Shown here in pieces: positions 16,846 to 25,106 of a DNA stretch of 36,824 nucleotides (its first letter is position 1; the number at the start of each line of letters is the position of its first letter). Both the position numbers and the translations under genes were made by a program. The DNA is taken from contig PDIP01000035.1 of assembly GCA_002811645.1 (NCBI GenBank), positions 50,203 to 87,026 on the forward strand, read 5' to 3'. The notes under the pieces are model-generated. The model was not told the origin of the DNA. It searched no databases and was given only the letters and a program-made list of their open reading frames with translations. This stretch comes from Corallochytrium limacisporum (taxonomy: Eukaryota > Opisthokonta).

Positions 16846-19608
16846 ATGGCGAAGGATGGACACGAGGATGTGACCTCCTTCCACTCAGTCACTTCGAGGG
16901 ATAAACCTGTCAGCAACAGTAACAGTGGTAGTGGGGGCGATGGTGCGCCAGAGCAAATCTACGAGAATTTTGGGGATGACGACGCATACGAGAATGTCGG
17001 CAATGATCCCATTTATGAGAATGTCTTTGAGTTGAAACCAATGTCACCGTCGGCAGACGACGATGGGTTTGGTGAATATGCAAATATGGAAGAGGTCAAA
17101 TTGGTGGAGAAGAAAGTTGTCGCAGAGGCAAGGTCGGCGCCTCGGCCAGCCGAACAAATCTATCAGAATGCTGCGACATTGGAGCAGCCTGTACCTGGCA
17201 TTGAACCCACTAAACATGATACAAGTGAAATTCCCGCTGCGCCGCTGGCGGAGATTCCGAATTGGAAGGAGTACAAAGGACCTGTTCGTAAAAGTATACC
17301 CCAGCAGAACAGTGGTCCGCCGCAGAGGCCAAATCTTCCTTTGCCCATCGCAGAGGCAGATCCGGTTCACAGGAAATGGAAGCCAATGAGAGGAACACTG
17401 AAGCTGAAACTTGGAGCTCTGAAGTCGTGGCAGAGACGTACCGCGTTCCTAATGAAGGACCGCCTGGATATCACGCGAGAAAAAAATGCGAACCAAGTCG
17501 TGGTGGAAAGGACCATTAATCTACATTTGATCCACGAAATTTACGCGGGAGATGATTCTAGTACGTTTGGAATTACTCTGACTACAGGAAATGACTACAT
17601 CGATTTCAAGGCAGAGAACACAACAGAGCGTCAGGCATGGATCTTAGCCCTTCACAACACTTGTCTAATTCAAGCCATTGCCCGAAGAATGAGCACTGAT
17701 CGAGTCGCTTACCACCTCGATAATGGGGCTGACGTGGACATGATTGGGCCGTACTTGGACGATGACGAAATCCCCTTGTTGGTCGCATGCCTACAGTTGG
17801 CTGACATCCCATTGGTGAAAACCATTTTAAGGTTCCAACCAAAGCCATACCATTTGTTAGCCCGGCCAGCCGTGAAAAAGTTGGGCATCAAAGCCGTCTA
17901 TGAGCTCATGCAAATCTACAACATTCCAGTCAACACCGGTGCAATTGACCAATATGGTGGGACCATAATTCACTTTGCAACTGAGGTCGGTGATGAACAG
18001 TTGATCCAAACCATTCTGGCAAAGTACAGGAGCATAGTAAATGTCGGGAATGCGCAGGGAGAAACCCCGATGATGGTTGCCATACGGAAGAATGAGATGA
18101 ACCTCGTGTCATTTTTCTTGAAATCTGGCGCAAATGTAAATGTAGCCACAAAAAATGGACGGACTGCACTCCATTTAGCATGTGCCAACCGCATGAAGAG
18201 GTTGGCATTCAAGCTCTTGTATGACCACGGTGCAACAGCCGACATTTTGGATGCTAATGGCAGAAGTGTACTGCACTACGCGTTGCTATACGATATGCCG
18301 GACCTGGCAACCCACATCATTAGCCAAAAGGGTGTTGATATTGATAGACAGGATTCGAGGGGCATTACACCACTGATGTGGGCCCTGGCTAAAGGACCCG
18401 TGTTCCACAATGTTGCGGTACTTTTGATCCAGCAGGGTGCGGACCTCAAACGTGTAGACACGGAGGGACGGAGTTTACTACATCTCGCGCTTGCCGGGAA
18501 TCAAGTTGACATTGCGTACCATTTAGCAACCTTGCGATCTGCTGTCCATGACAGTGTTGAGAAGCCCACTGGCAATACCCCACTGTTCTTGGCATGTAAA
18601 ATGCAGATCACTACCTTGATCTTGCAGCTGTTGGATCGTGACTGTCAAGTGGACATCAAGAATCGCGCCGGCCTTACTCCGCTGATGACCTATATCGAAT
18701 CTCTGCGCACTCGCGGTGCGGATGAACTCGAGGCTGCCAAGAGGGTTATCGACGCTTTTTGTTCGCGAGGAGTGAACCTCGAAGAACAGTCCAAGGTGCA
18801 CGGATATGCACCAATTCACTTTTTGCTCGAAGCTGGTCACTCAGCTTTGGCATCGCATCTCCTTAGCAAACATACTGCGCAGGCAACGTACCTGACCAGA
18901 GCAGGAAGAACTTGTCTGCACATTGCCTTGGACGTGAAGACACAAGAGTCTACAGCCTTGGGGAATGTCATTGAGGAGCTAGTTACCTGCGGGGTGGATG
19001 TCAACTGCTATGATCACGTCATGGGGTCGACAGCCCTACACAAGGCGATTCTCTCACGAACCGTCAATCGACGCAGTGTGAACTTGTTGATGACTGTGTG
19101 TGATGCAACCATCTGGGACAGTGAAGGACTTAGTCCTTTTCACTATGCAGTGAAACTAGGTAATCTGAAACTAGTGGAAGACTTTGTCAACAAGGAAGTA
19201 GATCTGAACCACATAACCGAGTCAGGGCGCACACCCCTCTTTGTGGCCGTTTCTGAGGGCTTCAATGACGTTGGAGCACTGTTGGTTTCCAAGGGTGCTG
19301 ATATGCGTCGCGTCTTTCCTGATACATGGGACAATCTGCTCCACTTTGCGTTGCTCCACGGGCGTGAACAAATGGCAGAGCACATTCTTAAGAACTGTCC
19401 TGTCCTTTTGTTGTATCCGAACGCCGCAGGGACGACTCCATACCAAATGATCCATGAAAAGGAAGATGGACAACTCTATGATCTTGCTTGCCAAATGTAT
19501 GCCAACTTTACCGATGTTGAGAAACAGGCCTGCGGTGTTCCTATCCGTCCGCGCGCCCATGACAAGGAAGATCTTGTAACCTACGAAGATCCACTTGCTA
19601 TACAATAA
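16846..19608 (+). CDS. PH-domain ankyrin-repeat protein with N-terminal YxNx motifs
   Basis: A 920-residue scaffold-like protein of unknown role. Its disordered N-terminus has five spaced Tyr-x-Asn motifs: YENF (Y39), YENV (Y48), YENV (Y57), YANM (Y78) and YQNA (Y106), most in acidic contexts. These resemble phosphotyrosine sites read by Grb2-type SH2 domains. A proline-rich segment (about 147-167) follows. A PH domain spans about 178-272, with the conserved C-terminal Trp (ERQAWILAL), suggesting phosphoinositide or membrane binding. Ankyrin repeats fill about 285-880, with clear TPLxxAxxxG-type repeats such as GRTALHLACA and GRTPLFVAVSEG. The start is ACCATGG. I know no named protein with this exact order. 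Tyrosine phosphorylation is inference only. Confidence 0.82.
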   Translation: MAKDGHEDVTSFHSVTSRDKPVSNSNSGSGGDGAPEQIYENFGDDDAYENVGNDPIYENVFELKPMSPSADDDGFGEYANMEEVKLVEKKVVAEARSAPRPAEQIYQNAATLEQPVPGIEPTKHDTSEIPAAPLAEIPNWKEYKGPVRKSIPQQNSGPPQRPNLPLPIAEADPVHRKWKPMRGTLKLKLGALKSWQRRTAFLMKDRLDITREKNANQVVVERTINLHLIHEIYAGDDSSTFGITLTTGNDYIDFKAENTTERQAWILALHNTCLIQAIARRMSTDRVAYHLDNGADVDMIGPYLDDDEIPLLVACLQLADIPLVKTILRFQPKPYHLLARPAVKKLGIKAVYELMQIYNIPVNTGAIDQYGGTIIHFATEVGDEQLIQTILAKYRSIVNVGNAQGETPMMVAIRKNEMNLVSFFLKSGANVNVATKNGRTALHLACANRMKRLAFKLLYDHGATADILDANGRSVLHYALLYDMPDLATHIISQKGVDIDRQDSRGITPLMWALAKGPVFHNVAVLLIQQGADLKRVDTEGRSLLHLALAGNQVDIAYHLATLRSAVHDSVEKPTGNTPLFLACKMQITTLILQLLDRDCQVDIKNRAGLTPLMTYIESLRTRGADELEAAKRVIDAFCSRGVNLEEQSKVHGYAPIHFLLEAGHSALASHLLSKHTAQATYLTRAGRTCLHIALDVKTQESTALGNVIEELVTCGVDVNCYDHVMGSTALHKAILSRTVNRRSVNLLMTVCDATIWDSEGLSPFHYAVKLGNLKLVEDFVNKEVDLNHITESGRTPLFVAVSEGFNDVGALLVSKGADMRRVFPDTWDNLLHFALLHGREQMAEHILKNCPVLLLYPNAAGTTPYQMIHEKEDGQLYDLACQMYANFTDVEKQACGVPIRPRAHDKEDLVTYEDPLAIQ

Positions 19609-19609
19609 A
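19604..19609 (+). terminator. AATAAA hexamer overlapping the ankyrin-gene stop
   Basis: The hexamer AATAAA includes the TAA stop codon of the PH-ankyrin gene. If used for polyadenylation, it would give a very short 3' UTR before the downstream 5S gene. The function is unproven. Confidence 0.25.
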
Positions 19610-19721
19610 GCGATCGTATATAATATGGTTTAAAAGTGAGGTTTTCCGAACGAATCCGGCGCCAAAAAAAAAAAGAGGGGACGACACAGTAGATTAGGTA
19701 TAAAAAATTGAAAAAAAAAAG

Positions 19722-19839
19722 ACCACCAACATCAGGAATTCCCATCTGGTCTCCCACGATGGTACTAACCTGACCCGACGTTGCTTATCTTCAGGGATCG
19801 GACGGGACCTGGAGCGTTCAACGTGGTTTGATCGGTGAT
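19722..19839 (-). rRNA. 5S ribosomal RNA gene, single dispersed copy
   Basis: The minus strand carries a complete 5S sequence of about 118 nt. It includes the conserved loop A/helix II region CCACGTTGAACGCTCC, the CCGTCCGATC segment, GATAAGCAACGTCGGGTCAGG, TTAGTACC and GTGGGAGACC. The ends pair: ATCACCGAT at the 5' end with GTTGGTGGT at the 3' end forms a 9-bp helix I with wobble pairs. A run of T follows immediately (A-run at 19711-19720 on the plus strand), the expected RNA polymerase III stop. It stands alone between two protein genes, not in an rDNA or 5S array within this window. Confidence 0.95.
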
Positions 19840-20388
19840 GAAAGTAACCTTGAAAAACTATAATATATATTAAATGGTTTTGAAATGGGGCCGGGCGGAG
19901 TAGGGTCCGAATGGCCAAGCTTCGATCGCATTCCGGGGGTTTGCTCGTCTTTTTCGCCCTTCCCAAGGGAACTGGAGGCCAGCGGAGTTTGGAGTGTGCA
20001 CCTACGGTGACTAACATAGCGCGGTGTCCGCAGTAGTCATTCTGGGTGAAACGAGGAAGCGACAAACGACCAAGAACGCGCAGACGAGGACGATGGGAAG
20101 GAAAAGCGCCAAGAGAAAATTGGGAAATAGGGAAAATGCCTGCGGTTGGATGAGGTGATGGGTGAAGTTGCTGAAGCAGCGAGCGGGCGGGTCTCAATAC
20201 GTTCTGGGCGGCTGAGAGATGTGCGAGGGGCGGGTCAGCTGTTGGTGAAACTCTGTGCTAGCTGGTGTACGTGGTGTCGTGCTACGGCAGGGTATTCAAC
20301 TTGGTGGCTTGAAATCAATGTAATTGTTTATCAATGGGATTCAGTAGTCTGCATAGGGGCTGACTCCGTAGACGTTTAGATAGCAACC
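19840..20388. other. 5S upstream DNA and lipase promoter/leader
   Basis: Between the 5S gene and the lipase start are the TATA-like block, a pyrimidine-rich segment near 19947-19968, and purine-rich DNA near 20086-20135. Short frames in this stretch show no known domain. The lipase promoter should lie here. Confidence 0.45.
19859..19872 (-). promoter_or_regulatory. TATA-like block upstream of the 5S gene
   Basis: A 14-bp run of only A and T, including TATATAT, lies about 20-33 bp before the 5S start. Such upstream TATA boxes at -25 to -30 help 5S and tRNA transcription in fission yeast and plants. Its use here is inference. Confidence 0.45.
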
Positions 20389-22260
20389 ATGCTGTTCAGT
20401 GGCCTAACACAGAGAGGTGTGGTCCTCGGCCTGCGGTCAACTAGGTCAATCTGTGCCGTGACCAGATCCCGCACACAACCTTTTCGAAGGTTGATGACTG
20501 GGGCGACGTCTGTGACAAGGCAACAGCGGTTGAAACCGGCAACACAATCCGCCAAGTACATGTCCCAATTCGTCACCGAACAGAAGAGTCCTCCTTTAGG
20601 CCTTCTCAGGAGTTTGCCTATCGTATTTGTCATCCTAACCTGGGAGTTTCGTCATGAGATTGACAGTGTGAACGGGGTCAATGGCGATTTCAGCTTTGAT
20701 AAACTCGCTGAAAATGCAAAAACGTTGGCTAAACGAGTTCGACCAGTTCATATCGTCTATGGCGCCACCGAAGCCGTGTACGACATGTTTACAACCCTCA
20801 GCGGTGCCTGGCAGATCATCATTGTGCAAAATGTTCTTTTTGCTATGGCCGGACCGACAATGGGAATCATTTCCTCTCTCTTCCGTACTGCAATCATTCT
20901 TGGCAGTGCAAAGACCACAAGGAAGGTCTACGAAGTCATCACTGACGAGGACAAGGTGAATGAAGAACAGATGGATGGCCTCTGGTACCAATGGACACCT
21001 CCAGGCGATACTGACAATGGCACGTGGAATGTCATCCGAGAGATCGCTACAGTCATGGAAAAGTTCGGAAACCTTGATGAAGCACTTGCCAGACATCTCG
21101 AAAACATGCCCCCTTGGGAACTGGCCGTAGCAATGTACTACTACATGGACATGAACCAGGGCGAGAAGCTACACAAATTGTCAGATGCTGAGGAGCGCCT
21201 CAAGAAGCCGACGACTGGGACTATGGAGGCAGCACAGCACTACGCATACCTTGCTGATCTGGCGTATGTAGAAACCGAGGAAGAGTTCGAGGGCAAATTA
21301 CCCGAAGGATTCCAGAACGCCAGCTGGACTGGTCAGGCCAATTGGGGTGACTACGATCCCGCTCATTATGTCATCGTTAACAAGAAGAGAAAGGAGGTGG
21401 TGATTGGTATTCGCGGCACCAAGAGCTTGACCGATGTAGTTACTGATATTGCTGCAGTTCCCGAGCACATGTCGGATTCGCGTAAGGCAGCGGCTAAAGA
21501 GGGAGAGGAGGAGGGGGATTCGTCTTCTTGGTTCTCGTTTGGGTCCACTCACGACTTCTATACTCACCGCGGTATCGGACGTGCAGCTCGAAAGCTTTTA
21601 GGTCGCACTCGCATCCTAGTTGATCTCTTGAACGACAAGGGATACGAGGTTACGGTTGTGGGCCATAGCCTTGGAGCGGGTGTGGGCTCTGTTCTATCAT
21701 ATCTTTACAGGCACGAAGCTGGCTACCGCAACGTAAAGTGCTATGCGTATGCCACCCCGGCTTGCGTAGACCGCGGTCTGGCCAGCGATCTACAGTCGTA
21801 TGTGACGTCTGTAGTATTCCGTGACGATGCTGTGCCGAGAATGACGCCTCATGCCCTCCTCAGTTTCTTGGAAGATCTGCAGCAAGTGGATTGGCAGTCC
21901 CTAATCCAGGAAGATCTTGATGACAATGGCAGCGAATGGTTCAAGAGTTTTATCGGAAAGTTGATTGAAGATCTGCAGCAGGAAGGGGCCTACATGAAAA
22001 ATGTTGCGCTTGATTTAGAACCGTTGTTCATCCCGGGTAGCATTCTTTACCTGTACTCATCGCCTCCAGTGCATGATGCAGAGAAGGAATCTGAGAGCGA
22101 TGGGAAGTCTCTAAAGGAGAAACCGGTGAAGATGGTGGCCGGTAGCCTAGAAGCCGATGATGCCCTGTTTGCAAATCTTGTCCTCTCTCAGCACATGATT
22201 AGCGATCACAGCTGCAAGGCATACATCAGAATCCTCGAAAAGCTCAACGAGAAGAGTTAA
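20389..22260 (+). CDS. Class-3 lipase, sn1-diacylglycerol lipase-like, with presequence-like N-terminus
   Basis: A 623-residue alpha/beta-hydrolase of the lipase class 3 family, likely releasing fatty acid from diacylglycerol or other glycerolipids. The nucleophile elbow is GHSLGAG (425-431, Ser427). The Asp of the triad should be in FRDDAVPR (D479 or D480), and the His is in SDHSC (His607). YATPACVDRGLA is also typical of this family. The first ~65 residues contain many Arg and no acidic residue (MLFSGLTQRGVVLGLRSTRS...), as in mitochondrial presequences. Two hydrophobic segments (about 74-86 and 143-168) could anchor the protein in a membrane. The start ATG is in CAACCATG. It converges on an acyltransferase gene 148 bp away. 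Substrate and compartment are inferred. Confidence 0.85.
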   Translation: MLFSGLTQRGVVLGLRSTRSICAVTRSRTQPFRRLMTGATSVTRQQRLKPATQSAKYMSQFVTEQKSPPLGLLRSLPIVFVILTWEFRHEIDSVNGVNGDFSFDKLAENAKTLAKRVRPVHIVYGATEAVYDMFTTLSGAWQIIIVQNVLFAMAGPTMGIISSLFRTAIILGSAKTTRKVYEVITDEDKVNEEQMDGLWYQWTPPGDTDNGTWNVIREIATVMEKFGNLDEALARHLENMPPWELAVAMYYYMDMNQGEKLHKLSDAEERLKKPTTGTMEAAQHYAYLADLAYVETEEEFEGKLPEGFQNASWTGQANWGDYDPAHYVIVNKKRKEVVIGIRGTKSLTDVVTDIAAVPEHMSDSRKAAAKEGEEEGDSSSWFSFGSTHDFYTHRGIGRAARKLLGRTRILVDLLNDKGYEVTVVGHSLGAGVGSVLSYLYRHEAGYRNVKCYAYATPACVDRGLASDLQSYVTSVVFRDDAVPRMTPHALLSFLEDLQQVDWQSLIQEDLDDNGSEWFKSFIGKLIEDLQQEGAYMKNVALDLEPLFIPGSILYLYSSPPVHDAEKESESDGKSLKEKPVKMVAGSLEADDALFANLVLSQHMISDHSCKAYIRILEKLNEKS

Positions 22261-22408
22261 ATGTCATCCAAGTCAGATTTTCTCATACAGTGCCCTATTG
22301 AATACTTGCTAATCGTGTGTGCCACTTTTACTATTGATGTACAAAATATGTTTGGAAATATGAGTATGTTGATGATATGTAAATGATGTCAGTGAACACT
22401 CTAGTCAC

Positions 22409-23485
22409 TCAGTTTTCGTCAATCCAGTGCTCTGTGTACTTTCCCTTCACCAAGGCCACCCGGTCCGTTTCTTCCTGCATCTTTGTCTGTGCCAGTTCAC
22501 ACAAGGTAGGAGCATCAAACTGGCCCGCGTCATCACAGATCTTGATAATGGAGTAGAAGATGTGGGCATGGCCACCGCCCAGCCACGAGTCCAGAGGCCA
22601 TGCATCATCCTGTCCGAGCATAACGCACCCGTAGAGAGCCAGCTTGTTATCCACAGCGACTTGGAAGCTACCGCGACGGAACATCTGCAGCTTTTCCGGA
22701 GTCGGATTCAGCTGTCCCTCGGGGAAGCAAGCCAGAATACCTCCATTGGCAACGTGCTTCTCAACGTCTTTCATTACGTTGGCCTGGGCCTTCTTATCAA
22801 CCGAGAAATCACCCTGCTTTTTGCCACTGAAATGTACAGCAAAATGTCCGATATTCTTGCACAAAGTGCCAAATACAGGCACTTTAAATAGAGACGCTTT
22901 GAGCAGGACCTTGAGCCACTGTGCCTGTGGTCCCGGGCACAGTGCAGGGAAGATGATACCGTCGATCTCAGAGCAGTGGTTCATAACAATCATGGAGGGA
23001 TGGTCAAGCATATCAAAGCTGCCACTGACTTTGGTGACTCTGATCCACGGGGCAGACCATAAAAGACTCACCATAAAGGAAATGTGGGTCCACCACACGG
23101 AGAAGCGATGCTTGTTTCGCAGCTCAATACCCGGAATCATGTGGAATAGAGAGGAGACAATGGTAGCAGAAAGCACACCCAAGAACATACTGAACATCCA
23201 CCAGACACGGAACAAGAGATTGAGGTACTGCACCCAGATCGGGTCCTGGTTGTCTGTTACCGGGATGAATCGCTTGAGAATCATGCCCTTGTCATCAATA
23301 TAATCAGAGCGCTTGAATCCCTTGCGATAGTACTTTTGGATACGGCGGACTTCCTTCTTTACCGCTTCTTCATTCTTGGTCACTTTATCGTAATCGACCA
23401 TGCTGGCTACATCTTCTGCGACTTGTTCCGCCGACATGCGTCGGTAGTCGGCCGCACCGTTGGCCTTGCCAGGTCTGAGGCTCAT
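22409..23485 (-). CDS. PlsC-type 1-acylglycerol-3-phosphate acyltransferase family protein
   Basis: A 358-residue membrane acyltransferase of the PlsC/LPLAT family, probably making phosphatidic acid or re-acylating lysophospholipids in the ER. The catalytic NHx4D motif is N169-H170-x4-D175 (MNHCSEID), and the substrate-binding FPEGQLNPTP lies at 254-263. MFRRGSF (268-274) follows. Two hydrophobic segments (about 88-119 and 129-147) precede the active site. The N-terminal 80 residues are charged and helical. The frame is intronless. Lying tail-to-tail with the class-3 lipase suggests, weakly, shared lipid-remodelling roles. Acyl acceptor unknown. Confidence 0.85.
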   Translation of the reverse strand: MSLRPGKANGAADYRRMSAEQVAEDVASMVDYDKVTKNEEAVKKEVRRIQKYYRKGFKRSDYIDDKGMILKRFIPVTDNQDPIWVQYLNLLFRVWWMFSMFLGVLSATIVSSLFHMIPGIELRNKHRFSVWWTHISFMVSLLWSAPWIRVTKVSGSFDMLDHPSMIVMNHCSEIDGIIFPALCPGPQAQWLKVLLKASLFKVPVFGTLCKNIGHFAVHFSGKKQGDFSVDKKAQANVMKDVEKHVANGGILACFPEGQLNPTPEKLQMFRRGSFQVAVDNKLALYGCVMLGQDDAWPLDSWLGGGHAHIFYSIIKICDDAGQFDAPTLCELAQTKMQEETDRVALVKGKYTEHWIDEN

Positions 23486-24755
23486 TGGGCTTGGATTCTA
23501 GTTGTACTTTCTTCTCTAGATCCTTTCTCTCTGTAGGCCATACGCCACAGCACATAGTTTTGGGGCGATTTCCCTCTCGAAACCCGCACTATCCCCACGG
23601 AAACACCTGGACGGCTACGCCGGTGTCCTCCGCTGCAACTGGCAACCCAAGGGTCTGCAGAGAACCAAGGGTTGCACGACATGAGGCCATCACACTCTGG
23701 GATCCCAGGGCTTTCATTGCCAAAGCTGTGTTCCGCAGACATGCAACCGCCGCCGCTCTATATCGGGGAGAAGTGAAGTGCGCCGTAGTGAATCGCTCCC
23801 GACCACTGCACACATGAAAGATCTAAATGGGTCAAATTTCACAACAACCCCTACACCTGCGCCCAAAATCCCCATACTTTTATTATCTCCCAACGGCCAT
23901 GAGGATGGGCCAATCATGGAGAACAGTACCCTAAACCGTACTGGGCACGGGCCCAACTGACCACGTACTTTGTAAGATCACACAATGGTGTGGAACCGGG
24001 TACAAAGTGCGTGGCGGTGAGGTGTGCAGAAACGCTTCGCAAAAAAAAAAAGAAAATGGACCGTAAGAACAGCCTGTCCTCCCCCACCGTCCCGTGTCGC
24101 CGTTTAGAAATCAAGGATGCTTTTTGCACCTCACGGTTCTCATTTTCTCTTTGTGTCGTACACACCGCTGACGGCTGATTCCTCGGGTGTCCACCCTTTT
24201 GTAACACCCACTCCCAGAGCTGCAGTTAATTTTTTCAGCCTCGGCAGCAGTATCCGTCGGGTGATCAAAAGTGGACCAGGGGGACAAGAAGGGAGCGAAG
24301 GAACTAAGAGAGCGCTGGGGAAACTGCGCAGACTCAGAAATATGCGATAAGTATAAACTATGCCAGTATGTTTACTGGGAAACACCCCGGTACGGAATGA
24401 ACACGGACCTATTGCGCTGTTTCCAATCGTTGGCTTGGTTGCGTCCACAACCAGCTCTCCGTTGGGCTCGTTCCCCTTGCCATCGCCAGCACCGTTCGCC
24501 CGACCCGCCCCAAAAAAGTTTAAGCGGGGACACGGGAGGGCCCGCCCCTGCAATTAAGATATTTTATATACCGATAGTATGAAAATCCTGAATTTGATGG
24601 TAATATAAATACAACCAATTGGCTTCCATTTGCGGCCCTCAGGATCAAGGGTTGGTGGCCTACTACAAGGACTCTTTCCTGTAAAATTGAGGGAATCCGA
24701 ATGTAGATATTGAATAACAATAACGAGCGGCGCCGAATGTACCAATAAAGACGCG

Positions 24756-24780
24756 CCCCCCCCCCCGGGGGGGGGAGGGG
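24756..24780. repeat. C-run/G-run palindrome
   Basis: Eleven C run directly into nine G, then A and four G. This is perfectly self-complementary over at least 9 bp and lies in the divergent spacer between two gene starts. It matches the same pattern at 11678, 16526, 16594 and 36764. Confidence 0.75.
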
Positions 24781-25031
24781 AAGGGGCCCAGTCCGCAACG
24801 CTCGGTCCCTACAGCGTATTTTCGTTCTTCGCTCCATCATCCATCGTCTCCGGGGACTTTTGGGATCAGTGAGAGATCCCGCAGGCGGGAGAGGCACTGC
24901 TGTGAACCAATGGCGGCTATCCAGGGAACAGCTAGACCCAGGAATACAGAGGTACTTGACAATACTAAGCTCTTGTGGCGTTTGGATCCTGCAGTGTGTG
25001 CAACCTTGCTGTCTTGTGTAGTATATCGCAG

Positions 25032-25048
25032 ACACACACACACACACA
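25032..25048. repeat. (AC)n microsatellite
   Basis: Eight AC units plus A, ending 58 bp before the STK36 start codon, so probably in its promoter or leader. Confidence 0.85.
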
Positions 25049-25106
25049 TAGAGCAATGATAGACTAGGGACGCGACACCTGCAGAGGAAACTGCATTGTG
25101 TACACT

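Larger units (their letters stand above)
23486..25106. other. Long divergent spacer upstream of acyltransferase and STK36
   Basis: This 1.6-kb stretch has no gene I can recognise. It contains A11 near 24041, a C11-G9 self-complementary block at 24756-24775 followed by A-G4, and a dinucleotide repeat (AC) at 25032-25048 just before STK36. Open frames at 24140-24553 and 24520-25056 (minus) show no domain. It should carry both promoters. Confidence 0.5.

Noticed and set aside
24140-24553. 137-codon open frame on the minus strand
   Set aside because: Low-complexity composition and no domain; it lies in a spacer with promoter function.
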